Source: Odontocerum albicorne
Lineage: Eukaryota; Arthropoda; Insecta; Trichoptera; Odontoceridae
Direction of reading: 5' to 3'
Assembly: GCA_949825065.1 (NCBI GenBank)
Contig: OX463842.1
Coordinates: 48,281,436-48,345,435 of the forward strand
DNA: 64,000 nucleotides
This document shows positions 1 to 12,216 of the stretch, piece after piece (within the stretch, counting starts at the first letter, position 1; the number at the start of each line of letters is the position of its first letter). Made by a program: the position numbers and the translations under genes. Under the pieces are notes generated by a model that was not told the origin of the DNA, ran no database searches, and was given only the letters and a program-made list of their open reading frames with translations.

Positions 1-2158
1 CACGGCCAATTTTGACCTAAGCATGTGCACTTGTTGCATCTGTCTAGTTACAGTACTGAATCAAATATTTAATAATGTAATAGAAATTATGACCATTTGA
101 ATTATTAAACACAACAATTGTGGATTTCCTTATTTTCTTGATTTCTTTTTGCTACAAAAAAGTAGTTTTCACTTTTTAAAAGAGGGTTAAGTTTGATTTA
201 GTTCACTTTGCTATAAAATTATATATTTTGAACAAATGAAAAATTACCCAATCCATATTTTAACTACGAGTATTCTAAGGTAATTGAGGCAACATCTTAC
301 AGCTTTGAACATTATATCATGATATATCTATTTAACCTGCTTGATATTTTTACACATACAGTATTAATGTGTTTTGTTGACATTTAAAATAAAATATTAC
401 TTTTGTGAGTTGGGTTCTTTTTCAAACATATGTTCGATTTTTTTTTAATATATTATAACTTTGATTACAAATTGAATCATTTCAAGAATTTATTGAATTT
501 TACATGTTAGCAAAAACAATACATTGAAATCTAAAAAGTTATGAGAAAAATATAATTGAGAATATATAAAAGGCTTTTTTGATAAATTCCATATATTCTA
601 AATTCTACTAATGTATTTTTATTTATGCTTTTATTTATGTATTTTTGTGAATAATTTTTTTACTTCCTTTTAAAAAAATTCCAAATCCTAATTGAGATGT
701 TTTGCTAAAAAGAGAATTTTCTATAAAAAGTACCCGCCACTTATTTAAAAAAAATAATTGTATGCATTTTTCAGTTATTTATTTAATTGGTATAATAATT
801 AATATCAAAAATGGCAACACGAAAAATATCTATGGTTTTGGTTAAACTGTTTATTCTAAATTTATATTATTCAATCAAAAGAGATTGAATTTTACAAATT
901 TAAGTTCATTTTAAAAATGCTTCATTTAAACTATGAAGTTTAATTAATATTTCTACACAAAAACGTATTTAAGTTTAATATTAGTATTTTTAAAACTAAA
1001 TTTATGAAACAATAGAGAATTTTTATATTCGTCTCAATGTAAAACATCATCTTACATTTTGTAAATATTATACAACAAATTAATACTGAAAAAAAGTCTC
1101 CTAAATATTTTTTTAGCATCCTTACACTTTGAATTAAAGCAGTTATTGACTTTCAAGAATTAATTAACGTTATTTGGAATGTATTTCCACCATTTTTTCA
1201 ATTTGTGCATTGACAATGACATAAAACAGCCAAAAAAATGTCTATTCATATTCAGTAAAGAGAGATTTAAAATTCTTAATTTGTATTTATTAAATACACT
1301 TCTAAAAATACAATTTTAAGTCTATAACTCATCTCATCAAATAATATATGCTACAATTATATTATGCTTATTTTTAAACATTGTTATTACGTACATTGTA
1401 TTGTTGATAAATAAATTAACAAAATGCTTACAGGCTTCAATTTGATAAATTATACATTTTGCAACCTCTTGCCACCAGGGGATGTTGTAATGCATTTAAA
1501 AAAATGCTATTTAGTATAATGTATTATTTAGCATTTACTTAAGGTTTGCCAGATTGATTGATGGGGAGTCACAAACAAAAATGTGAAGGTTTCGTAAAAA
1601 AAATTAATAATCCTATGTTTAAAACTTCATTATTGATCAGGCTTTGACCTAAGACCATAGATATTATTTTATGTTTGGGATTAAATTGAAAGTACTATTT
1701 TTATCACATATTTTGATACATATTGTTATAAAATAAATTAAAATAATGTAGATAAAGAAACGTTTGTTATATTACATTGTTGGAAAAACAATGTAACGAT
1801 AAAAATACCAACTAGATATATATATATATACTCGTAATACTTAACAATAAAAAATAATAATATCTGTATCTTAAAATGTTTTTAATAGTAAAACTTCCTC
1901 GTAAATAGTTAAACTTTTGTTTGGTTTGATAAAATGCATCAATTACCAATAGAATTGAGTTTAAATATTGCAAAGTATTTAATACTTATTACCATAGATT
2001 GGTATTTTTCACATTATACTGTTTTTCTATTCATTTAAAAAAAACTTGTACATCCAAGATGAAAACAATAATTTAATTGCAAATCAATAAGAAATATTAA
2101 TTTCAAACTTAATTTATATCATAAATTGTGTGAAAATAATATTATTCTAATACGTATA
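1..2158. other. AT-rich stretch without recognisable genes
   Basis: I see no open frame, RNA gene or transposon end that I can defend here. The sequence is AT-rich with homopolymer runs and a short TA run near 1817-1830 next to a TACTCGTA octamer. It could be intergenic or part of a long intron. Confidence 0.6.
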
Positions 2159-2160
2159 TA

Positions 2161-3449
2161 TTAGGTGTACAAATAAGTTTCCGCCGTTATTTATAAAAAA
2201 ATGGGCATTTATTGTGAAAGAACGGAACCTCATGTTTTATTCGAAGTAGTACCCATCGCTTGCCACTACTTTTCCCCATCTTTCTGTCAGCATACGAATA
2301 CCGCGTCAGTCATCATCATCATCTTTTGAGGCTATCCACGAATCGACTCAATTTTTGGTATCTTCATATGATGTGAAGTGCTGCTCAGACAGGCCATGCG
2401 TCATCGATCAAAACAAGTGGTAATCAGAAGGAGCAATGTCTGGTGAATACAGCGGGTGGGGTAAAACTTCTCAATTGAGTGTTTCCAAATAGGTTTTGAC
2501 CGGTGCCGCAACATGTGGACTAGCATTATCATGCAGGAGAATAATTTTGTCGTGTCTGGCGTAGTAGTGGGCGCGCTTTTCCTCGAGTGCTCGACTCAAT
2601 CTCATCAATTATGTTCGGTAGACAGCCCCAGCAATGGTTTCATTCGGTTTGAGCAACTCATAATACACGACACCAAGCTGATCCCACCAAATACACAACA
2701 AGAGTTTTTTTTCCATGAATATTTGGCTTAGCCGTAGATGTTGAAGCATGACCAGGGGATCCCCATGATTTCTTCCTTTTTGGATTATCATAATGGATGC
2801 ATTTTTCATCACCAGTGACTATATGGTGCAGAAAACCCTTTCGTTTATGCCTGGCAAGCAGCATTTCACATGTGGAAAATTGGCATTCAAAGTTTCTCCG
2901 TGTCAGTTCATATGAATCTCAATTTCTTTGTTTTTGAATCATTCCCAATGATTTCAACCCATGTGAAATTGCTTGTTGAGTCACTCCTAATGTAAGTGCA
3001 AGTTCTTCTTGCGTTTGGCACGAATCTTGATCCAATAATACTTCCAATTCCGCGTCTTCGTACACTTTCGGCCTTCCGCTACGTTCTTTGTCTTCGATGT
3101 CAAATTCACCGTTCTTAAACTTTTGAAACCACTCACGACAACTTCTCTCACTTAAGGCAGCCTCACCATATGCTTCTACAAGCAATCGATGCGCCTCAGC
3201 TGCAGATTTCTTCAAATTGAAGAAGTAAATCAAAAGTTCCCGCAAATGACGCTTATTCGGCTCAAAACTTGACATTTTCGAACACAAAAAAATATGTTAT
3301 ACTGATAAAAATTCACTAATATTTCAAGGTCATGTTGTTGACAGATGTCCAACCTTACGATAATGACATTTTACATCTGACAATTTTAACCATAACTTAC
3401 TGGTGGCGCCAACTTTTGTCAAACGGCGGTGACTTATTTGTACACCCAA
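2161..3449 (-). mobile_element. mariner element, family A copy 1 (full length, decayed)
   Basis: A 1289-bp element flanked by TA on both sides. The left terminal inverted repeat starts TTAGGTGTACAAATAAG and the right end, read inward, starts TTGGGTGTACAAATAAG. Length and TA target duplication are typical of mariner. The transposase frame lies on the minus strand and is broken. The copy at 16222-17315 is a deleted relative. Confidence 0.92.
2237..3275 (-). pseudogene. mariner transposase pseudogene (family A)
   Basis: Reading from an ATG at 3275 the frame starts MSSFEPNKRHLRELLIYFF, the usual mariner N-terminus, and shows the helix-turn-helix region with ERSGRP. The middle region contains VTGDEK, the block with the first catalytic Asp, here followed by Cys rather than the usual Trp. 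The C-terminus reads YYFE before a stop at 2237. Frame changes near 2900 and 2650 split it into three pieces, so no transposase can be made. A functional mariner transposase is about 345 aa and cuts and pastes at TA. Confidence 0.88.
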
Positions 3450-3451
3450 TA

Positions 3452-4769
3452 AATAATGTTTCCTTTTTCATAAACAGTCAACCACAAAATTAAATCATAA
3501 TTCTGTATTTTTTTTCCAAATCTTGAGAATAATGGGTGTAATTGTGTAGTTTGTGATCTATCACAAAAACAAAGAAATTTGCCAGAGCATAATAACAACC
3601 AAAAACTAAAATTACACCGTACCATAAACAAAATAGATTTGGAGATAAATGAAAAAATCTTTAAATTATTCATAGTATTACCTGTATTTAACTTTTCCTC
3701 AAGAATTAAAAATAATTATGCTAAAAAATTCTTGTAAATGTGCAAAAATTTAGATTTTCCTTTTCATTGGTTCAAAAAGTTCATTACAAAAATACACCAA
3801 CTTAGTTAAAGCCAGCACTGAATATAATCAACATTTTTTGACAGTCCCTTGGATTTTATTATAACTGAGTTTCATTCATGGTACTTTTTACCTCTTAAAC
3901 TAAACGTATTTTGTTGCTGGCAATATTCTTAAACCAGACACACTTATGGTTTTTTCCTAACTTCAGTATTAAAATAATGTTTTTTTATGATTATCTAAGA
4001 CTCGCAATATAATTATAACCATCCTGCGGATGCTGGTGTGAAGAGCGAAACTGGTAAATGGGCAAAAAAATTAGTGGAACGACATCAATAGATTTTATAT
4101 TGATTCGTGTAAATTATTATGTATCATATATATTACTGATAATGAAAAATATAGGATGGTACTTTTGAGAAGGCCTACTTTTATAAAAAAACACTAGCAA
4201 TCTAAGAACTAGTTTAATTAATTGTGCTTATCTTTCATTAATATTATATAAACTAATATTGCTATGAAATGAAAAACAAAGCATTTAACTAATGCAATTC
4301 TTATATCACAATTGGTTAAAGAATAAACACTTGTATTTAGACTGTAGATTTTTAATATGTGGTAACAAAAGATGTCTATATTCAACACATTTTCTCATAA
4401 GAAACTTAATGTACTTTACAATTTATTAATTAATATTAAATTATAACACAATTTATATTTCTATGGCCTTTGTCTAGTTGTTGTATAATTAGAAAATAAT
4501 TTTATATTTATTTATCTGCAAATCTCAACATTTATCAAATTTATAATTAAAGTATATGTAAAAAGTCTTATGATTGTGAAAAAAGGATTGTATGAAAATA
4601 AAAGAGAAACATTCTTTTGATAATTCACTGTCGCTTAAAAAATATCAACACATTTCATGCAAAAAGGTGTAACTTCAATGAGCAAACTAGGTAAAAGAGA
4701 CAAAAATATATATTTTGTTCAAATACTACTTCTTGTTCATCTTAATATATGACACTCACAATGCCTTAC
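3452..4769. other. AT-rich gap
   Basis: No transposon ends, RNA gene or coding-like frame recognised. A slightly GC-richer patch near 4020-4080 has no clear identity. Confidence 0.5.
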
Positions 4770-4875
4770 CTGTATCACGCTGATTATAGGCTGCTGCTGT
4801 GTCCATCTCCTTTGTCACATGGTTATACAATTTGACACATATATTAAGTTTATAATTTAACACCAATGACACCTC
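4770..4875 (-). other. candidate orphan exon B, minus strand
   Basis: Seen: on the minus strand a frame opens just after a TTAG acceptor at 4877-4876 and runs 35 codons to a good donor (ACAG then GTAAGG, GT at 4769-4768) with phase 1. The 3' half has coding-like composition and translates to LYNHVTKEMDTAAAYNQRD. The acceptor lacks a strong pyrimidine tract. I do not recognise the protein. It could be an exon of a gene extending toward lower coordinates, or chance. Confidence 0.25.
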
Positions 4876-4909
4876 CTAAGACTACATGCGGGTATCAAAT
4901 ATTTCATCT

Positions 4910-5038
4910 TCAGGTTAAAGGCTGACCATTATAGACCCACACGGGTCTTTTATTATTAAAAACATCACAGGCAGTATCTTTACTAATGGGCAGCACATCT
5001 CTGAGACGACCCATCCCTAGCATTGATTTAGTTTGAGA
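4910..5038 (-). other. candidate orphan exon A, minus strand (possible terminal exon)
   Basis: Seen: a convincing acceptor (TTCTTTCTGTTTTAG) precedes 5038, followed by 42 open codons on the minus strand and a TGA at 4912-4910. The translation includes MGRLRDVLPISKDTACDVF and ends VYNGQPLT. The other two frames are closed. This is the pattern of a last coding exon, but it lies upstream of candidate exon B in transcription order, so the two do not join simply. No family assigned. Confidence 0.3.
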
Positions 5039-5166
5039 CTAAAACAGAAAGAATTGTGCATCACTCAATTTGTAAGTAAGTTTACATATTTTACATTAGA
5101 ATATGCTTTGTCTTTCTTTATACAATACAATCAATGTTAAAATGTATTGGATATCACTATTATATA

Positions 5167-5610
5167 TTGGGTGTACAAATTAGTTCAGTCCGTTTTCCGT
5201 CCGTCTCAATCGTACGGAAAAGGCTTGTCGAGTCACTCCCAATGATTCTGCAAGCTCCTCTTGCGTTTGATTCTGATCTTCTTCGAGTAATGCCTCTAAT
5301 TCTTTGTCCTCAAATTTTTTTGGCTGTCCAGAGCGAGGCTTGTCTTAGACGCTGAAATCTCCATCCTTGAAACGTCGAAACCATTCCCTACATGATTTAT
5401 CAGTTGGAGCAGCATCACCATAAACTTCGACAAGCATTCGATGGGCTTCAGCTGCACTTTTCTTCCAATTAAAGCAGAAAATTAAAACCTCCCGCAAATG
5501 CTGCTTGGTTAACAACAAAGTTCGACATAAAGGTGTCTGTTATAATTTGTCTTAGGCAGGACTTAATTGTGAGCTGCCTTTGAGTTGACTGTGAACTGAA
5601 CTATGTGTAG
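5167..5610 (-). mobile_element. mariner family B copy 1, internally deleted
   Basis: A TA-flanked end starting TTGGGTGTACAAATTAGTTC is followed after about 50 bp by sequence that normally lies at the other end of the element. On the minus strand an ATG at 5528 begins MSNFVVNQ and the helix-turn-helix region follows, with GLSGQPKKFEDKELEALLEE in a shifted frame. The catalytic part is missing. The right terminal repeat is degenerate, so the right boundary is approximate. Confidence 0.75.
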
Positions 5611-5811
5611 TAAAGCTATGTAATGACAGGACTTGTTAAGTTAGATTGTTAAATTGCGTATCTGGTTTTTTTTAAAACATCAGTTGATCATTGCCAAGTT
5701 TGACGTTTCTCATCTAGATCAAGAAGAAATCCAGCTTGATTCTTTGCATCTATTTTATATATGTGCTAAAAATTACTTTTTTTAATCCATATGTGCTAAA
5801 AACTGCTTTTA

Positions 5812-6354
5812 TTAATCCAGTTCATGTGGAACCCATTTTCCCACCTTCTGGATCTATCCCATGGCTTTCAAACATATGGAGACTGTTTATCGTGTCACAT
5901 TTAATTGATCCGCGAGTTGTTGTAGCATTTGACAGTCATCCTCATCCAACAATGCTTGCAATTCGGCGTCTTCAAACTTTCTCGGTAGTCTTCCACGTTC
6001 TTCGTTTCTCACGTCAAAATCACCACTTATGAATTTGTTAAACCACTCAAAGCACTGTGATTTAACCAAGAGCATGCTCACCGTAAGCTTCGACAAGCAT
6101 TCGATGCGATTCTGCAGCAGTTTTCTTCAAATTGTAACGGAAAATCAATGCAAATCGTAGTTTTCAGGCACAAAAACAGACATGTTCAACGCTATGAAAA
6201 CATATGTAGTTGTATTAAACTTGCATTGTTGTGAGTTAAAAGTCTTTGACAAATGTAAACACAAGAAAAAGGCGCAAATGACGCGGTTCGACAGTCACTA
6301 CATTGACAACTAGAGCTATCTATGAGCAAATTCCGGTTTCATATTTACAGACGT
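5812..6354 (-). mobile_element. mariner family C copy 2, truncated
   Basis: This stretch closely matches 53805-54350. It encodes on the minus strand the N-terminal DNA-binding half of the transposase (HELN region, FEDAELQALLDEDD, YGEH region) in broken frames, and ends with the terminal repeat CCGGTTTCATATTTACAGAC. The catalytic half and the other terminal repeat are absent. Confidence 0.85.
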
Positions 6355-6388
6355 GGTAACCCCAACCCTTTTTAATAAGCATATATAA

Positions 6389-6782
6389 AAGGCCTACATG
6401 TTGTATCATAAAAAAAATAGCATAATTATTTGTTTAAAAATTATACTAATAAAAAAATACAGATGAGTAATACATTATGATGGTCTTTTTCCACAACATT
6501 TCACTTATACACTCCATATATACCATTTAAAAAAGTCACACAAAAACTGAATTTGACATAGAATTGTAACTGTTAGTACATTTTAAGGCCTACATGTTGT
6601 ATCATAAAAAAAATAGCGTAATTATTTGTTTAAAAATTATACTAATAAAAAAAATACAGATGACCAATACATTATGATGGTCTTTTTCCACAATATTTCA
6701 CTTATACACTCCATATATACCATTTAAAAAAGCCACACAAAAACTGAATTTGACATAGAATTGTAACTGTTAGTACATTTTA
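6389..6782. repeat. two-copy tandem duplication, 196-bp period
   Basis: The block beginning AAGGCCTACATGTTGTATC at 6389 recurs at 6585 with only a few substitutions. The second copy ends at about 6782. There is no coding content. High identity implies a recent duplication. Confidence 0.9.
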
Positions 6783-7374
6783 AGTGCGTAGTTTATCAAC
6801 GAAAGCCCTTCCTTACCTATTTTAAACCGTTCTAAAACAGTTGTAAGAAATATAAAGTTATAGTGTTTATTTAAATGCCCCGGTGACGGATCGACAGTCT
6901 TCTGATATAGCAAATGCATGCTGATAGATCCAGTAGTATGACGTTAATCAATATTTTGTTGTACTTGTACATGGCATGATTGATAATATTAGTAACAATG
7001 GTAATTAATTACTATTTCATTGCGTGTCATATAATTAATTAAACTTGCATGTCAAAAAGTTATGAAAAATTAAAAAAAATGGACTGAGAATCCTAACATA
7101 ATTGTCTATGCTCAAGTGCCAAACATTTATCAATGTAATGTATTAGGTGTTTGTTATTCATATAAATTTGGTAAAGAAAATCTAAGAAATAATTTACATC
7201 TAAACGCTTATTGATGTATTTAGATTAAGTCAAATATTCATTCATCAAAACAATTATAAATGAAAGATTTTGTAAAATTAATGTAAATGTTTTGAAATGA
7301 ATCATAAATGTTGATAAAGCTTGAAAAGGCTGATTTAAAAATGATGATGAAAATCCTTAAATATTAAAAATACA

Positions 7375-7445
7375 GACAGGAATCGGGAATCAAATCCCAT
7401 ATTGTAACAAGAGTTGTATCTCAAGATCATAGAGGTCCTCCATTC
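7375..7445 (-). repeat. tRNA-like SINE head fragment
   Basis: Read on the minus strand this has a tRNA-like run with an A-box region and a GGGATTTGATTCCCGATTC stretch resembling a B box and its stem. It is similar in layout to the SINE heads elsewhere in the window. It lacks the SINE body. Confidence 0.4.
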
Positions 7446-7974
7446 ATCAACATGCGAAAACAAGCCACTGCTTGAATCTGTGAATTTTAATTGAATCAAT
7501 AATAAGATTATTTAAATCTGAGGATGACTGAAGTGATTTCTGACTCAATATATCATATTGTTATAATAAACTTGAAAATCTTGAATAAATTAATTTTCTA
7601 TTGTTATAATCAATTTACTTATAATCATCTAATTACTGATGTTAATAACAGTTTTCCTGTTGAACACTTACTTATATATGTATCACTTTTAGATAATTAA
7701 CTAATAAATAAAATTGACCTTTTTATTAAAGAAAATCACACTTTTGACTTTTTCAATATTCTACGTAATTATAGATAATACTGGGAAAAATATTCCGCAG
7801 GTGACTTTTAGTAATTTTAGCTAGTTCAAAGAATTCTATTAGAAGCCTTACAGCGTGTTTTATCATTTTATTTGCAAAACGTGTAAGAAAATAAACCTGA
7901 AGAAGGCTTAGTAAGTACTGCAATATATAAGGCCATCCGAGAACTTCATGCTGTTTATTGAAAAAAAAAAACAA

Positions 7975-8650
7975 ATATTTTTAATTTTAACTTTTTATTA
8001 ATCCATTCGCCATTTTGATCTACAACTTTCTTCCAAAGCTCTACTAGTGATTAAGCTATGGACTTACGTACAAAATACTTTAAAATAGTATTTTGGTATC
8101 AAATTTATTATATGGGAGTGAAATGTAGTTGGACGTTTTATTTAAATTACTTGTTTCAATTTCCAGTCCAACCAGCTGTTGGCAGTATTTCTACACATTT
8201 ATGATTTCGCCAGATTTGAGGATATCAAAAAAGAGTATTCCCTTGCAATTCCACTATACTGAAAGCTTTCTTCGAATCCAAATCTGGCTTAGAAGTGGTT
8301 TGAGGTGGATATGCTGGTAGAACTCAATGTCTTTTTCTATTTACATTGTCATACAATATCCATTTTTCGTCTCCTAATCTGTCAAGGAATAGATACATTT
8401 TTTTGATAGCAGAGCTGATGAACACATGTCGAAACCATGTTCAACTGATTTTTACAGTCAATTTACAGTTTATCCACACATTATAATGACTGATCATGCC
8501 CATCTTTATTATATGGTCTAAAACGTTTGATTTTGGAATTCCCAGCGTTTCGGCGATATCTTTAGTTGTCTATTTTGGACATGATCTTCGTCGAGAATAA
8601 TCTGTACTAAGATAAATATTGAATAATTTCCGTCAATTGAAATATCATGA
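7975..8650 (-). mobile_element. highly degenerate mariner/Tc1 relic
   Basis: On the minus strand near 7985-8030 the translation gives ELWKKVVDQNGEWIN, the typical C-terminal signature of mariner transposases. Near 8460-8550 another frame gives a decayed version of the helix-turn-helix 2 plus WVPH-region block (FDHIIKMGMISHYNVWINCK). Many stops and shifts separate them. Ends not found. Confidence 0.6.
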
Positions 8651-10260
8651 TTTCAAACTCTTAAAATCAAATACAATAAAAGTTTATACAGTTTAATTTC
8701 AGTGTTGAGTGTTTACATAATGTTACAAAATATGAAAAATAATTCAAAATTATTCTCAAAAATACATTTTAAATGTTATAGATATTAATTAATACAATAT
8801 AATAAAAAAATAAAAATTCATGTAGGAAAATACCAAATTCAATATTACTGTAAAAGCTTGCATTTTGCCAAATCCTAGGAGTGACATTGTATTAACAATT
8901 TATGTTGTTAAATTCAATACTGTGCAACCTTGGTAAACCCCTTACATGTATTGACATCAATTATTTGTTAAACACTGAATTGAAAAATATTTTATTCTTT
9001 TTTAGACTCTTATCATAAAGGCTTTGTGTATTTTAAGATTAAGCTATGAATCGGATTTGTCAAATTATAAACTTTTACAGTAACATAATATATATTGATT
9101 AGTTTTTCTTAATGTCTTAATGTTATATTTAAACATGAATGTATGTTGTTAAATGTGTCATTTCCTTCCATGGATTTCATTTCTAAATGTAAATATATTT
9201 GTTAAATATTCCTTCTATAGTTGAACAATATTTTTTCCTTAATAATTCCTTAAAATAAAATATCTCGGAATATATTTGATACTTTTATTTAATGGCACTA
9301 TAATATTTTAAAGTATGAAAACAAAGTCATATTTTCCTAATCTAAATGTATACAATTAACCCCATGTACTGTGATCATGAAACTTGTTTTATAAAAATAA
9401 TGGATTCTTTAGCATAACAAGTTACACTTGTGTTCCACTTTATTGAACATTCTAAACAATGAAACACACTCATGACAATTTTTAATACATATTAAATGCT
9501 TTTTTCTTCATATTTTCTGTTATAAATGTATTTATTTCCTTCAATATGTTGAGTAAAACGTGTTTATTACTCGTATTTCAACACAATGAGTTAAATAAGC
9601 ATAAGTTAACAAAATGGATGCCCAATAGGGATGTGCGATATGACATATGGATACAGACTCTAGTTACATGTGACAAAGAGGAGAAATAAGGATAAAAAGT
9701 CTTTTTTCTCTCATCTTATTTATCTTTTCGTCAGTTTTTTCTTATATTGTTATGGTTGCACTAATATATCGTAGTCTGATCTCAACTCAACCAATTATAT
9801 TGATGATAGGATGTATAATAAGACACAAGTAATAGCCTGGTTTATTGGATCATTAACATGTAATACTTGATTATGGTTCCAGAAAATGTCCATAATAATT
9901 GTATCTTGTTTAATTAAAACAAAAATTAAAGAGGACATTATGATTCGTGCCTTTTTAAAAGGAATTGCTGTCTACCCAACCGCCCTCTAAAAGAACAACA
10001 CATGTTGTGAAGTTCAGTCATAATCCATTCTTAAATGTTTTTTTAGGTTATATACAGCCAAGACTGTTTGGACTCTTACCGATCTGGGAAGAGGCATTTT
10101 ATGATTACTTTTGAGTTCTTTCTACATCATATAAAATATGCATTAAAAAAATCAGTATTTATATATTGCACTGGATGGGAACTCTATTAGTTCCTCTTGT
10201 GCATATGAATGGGAAGAACTAAAAAGAACAATTCTTCATATAATAATATTCAAATATAAT
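8651..10260. other. AT-rich gap
   Basis: Mostly featureless AT-rich sequence. A patch at 9940-10210 has broken coding-like frames on the plus strand (for example AFLKGIAVYPTAL) that may be an old transposase, but I could not assign it. Confidence 0.45.
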
Positions 10261-10261
10261 A

Positions 10262-10742
10262 GAGTAGACTCATAACTATCCAGGATCCTATTAACCAGGT
10301 TGTGAAGTAGCCAGGACAGTAAAAAATAAATTATTATTGTTCTGAAATATTACTTTTATATAAAAATAATATGTACCGAATAATAAAACTGGCGAAATTG
10401 ATACTATTTAACAGAAAATAAAACTGGTTAAATTGCGAACACGTTATCGATTGGTAATTATGGTCGATGATATGTTCATAAATAATTATTTGGGTGCGCT
10501 TCGATTAAATGTTTACTTTTGATGCAACCGGGCGGACACAGAATATCAAATTTTAAATTTAAATTATCCCTGTGTAGAAGTTGATTTATTATTGCCTTTT
10601 TTAAATGCCCATACTCACATTTTGTTTCCTCAACTTTGTATTTTTGTGTTACATAGTTGTGTGCTCTAGTTTTCTTTTAATTTTTTATCAATGATTATCT
10701 GGGTTAAATTTTTTTCTGCCACCCTGGATAATCGAGTCTACT
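10262..10742. mobile_element. pogo/Tigger-like MITE
   Basis: The left end AGTAGACTCATAACTATCCA and the right end, read inward, AGTAGACTCGATTATCCAGG form an imperfect inverted repeat. This terminal sequence style (AGACTC then a TATCC run) is known from pogo/Tigger-type elements. No coding remains inside. Exact target duplication is unclear, so boundaries may be off by a few bases. Confidence 0.6.
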
Positions 10743-11002
10743 AAAAATTAAAAGTGGGGATACTATACCCAAATTTTTGTGAAAGCCAAAAGTAATTATT
10801 CTGTTTTGTTTTATTCAATATTTTGGTTATACTCTGTTAACAAGAATCTATCAATATGTTCAATGGGTAAATGATAAACAAAAAATATTATTTTTCAATT
10901 CAAAATCATCACTAGCCAAAAGGAAATTGTAAATATAAAATAAGTTTATCTGAAAACCTTTTGTGGTATCAAATGACATAAATGCAAGATCGATAACATC
11001 CA

Positions 11003-11190
11003 TAATCTAGTTGGTAAGATGGCTGCCTTCCAGCCTGGGGATTGTGAGTTTGTTAATTGTCTGTACGTATTTTTTTTTAATGAGTTCCAATCTGGTGTTC
11101 ACTTAAGACTCTTATAACATCTTTCTGGTTGGTTAAAAGAGATTGCCATATTTCAATCATTCACCCGATTCAGACTGTATACAATAAGAG
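11003..11190 (+). repeat. tRNA-derived SINE (family T1)
   Basis: The head (TCTAGTTGGTAAGATGGCTG) resembles an A box. The body contains TTTCTGGTTGGTTAAAAGAG and a GATTGCCATA run that recur in other copies (20665-20850, 25045-25245, 29075-29550 and others). It is not an intact tRNA gene: the B-box region does not fit and no acceptor stem closes. Confidence 0.7.
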
Positions 11191-11269
11191 CATAAATAAA
11201 TACAATACAAGATTGAGTGTGTATCATAAGCAGAAAGTTGGTTTTTGCCATATATTTACACCAAATTGT

Positions 11270-11740
11270 TCATATTCTTCTTCTTCTCAATGTCATGTCA
11301 GGTCCCCCCAACGTTAAATATCACCTGTCCCTGGCAACCTGAAAAAGATCCCCAACGCTCCTTATACCAGTTCAATCACGAATATTGCGGAGCCAGGAGA
11401 TTTTCCTTCTGCCAACAGCTCTTCGACCCTCTATTTTGCCTTGAATGATCAGGTGCAGTAATTTGTACTTTGCTCCTCTATGTACGTACATACATGACCC
11501 AAATAGGACACCTTTCGGATTTTAATATTAGTCAGCAACTCTCTATCAACTTTGGCTCTTTGAAGAACCCTTGCTGACCATATCCATCCAGGGTATCCGT
11601 AGCATTCTCCGGTGCATCTACATTTCGAATGCTTCCAGTCGGTTCATACTACCAACTTTGAGGGTCCATGATTCCCCTCCATGTAGTAACACTGACCAAA
11701 CGTAGCATTTGACTAACCGTTGTCGAAGTTTCAAGTTTAA
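11270..11740 (-). pseudogene. non-LTR retrotransposon, reverse transcriptase C-terminal remnant
   Basis: Minus-strand frames give LLHGGESWTLK, then MHRRMLRIPWMDMVSK, then GKIEGRRAVGRRKISWLRNI. These are the order and wording of the RT thumb and tail of insect-type LINEs. Frameshifts and stops are present, so it is dead. Confidence 0.8.
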
Positions 11741-12091
11741 ATTATCATCGCAGAATACACTTCTCATTTAAAATTGTTAATACGGCGATATAAAAATATT
11801 CTTGAGAACAATCTAGGTCTCTGTAAAATCTCAGGATTTTTTTAGGTAGAGTGATGATTTTTTGTTATTATATTGTACTTAAAAATTGACTTCAAAAAGA
11901 AAATGTTAACTTCTAATTTAAAAAAAGGGTCATCTGTCAGAGGTTCTAAACTTTAGATATATCACAATAAGACCTTTTTTTCTGAATAATGGGCATTCAA
12001 TAACTTACAAAAATCAGAAAAGAAAAATTTATTAAAACTTTTTCTTTACTAAATAAGATACAAAATGAAGATCTCAGTAAAAGTGTTTTTT

Positions 12092-12216
12092 AAGTCCATA
12101 CTTAAATCTATTCACTGTTTGTAAGTCCATACTTAAATCTACTCACTTTTTGTAAGTCCATAAAATAAATCTACTCACTTTTTGTAAGTCCTTAATTAAA
12201 TCTACTCACTTTTTGT
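12092..12216. repeat. four-copy tandem repeat, 31-32 bp
   Basis: AAGTCCATACTTAAATCTA occurs at 12092 and 12123, with variant copies at 12154 and 12186, each followed by a TCACTTTTTGT-like run. Confidence 0.9.

Noticed and set aside
4770..5038. Assignment of the exon-like islands to a known gene such as a microtubule-severing ATPase
   Set aside because: A few residues looked similar from memory, but exon order is wrong and no ATPase domain is found nearby; left unassigned.
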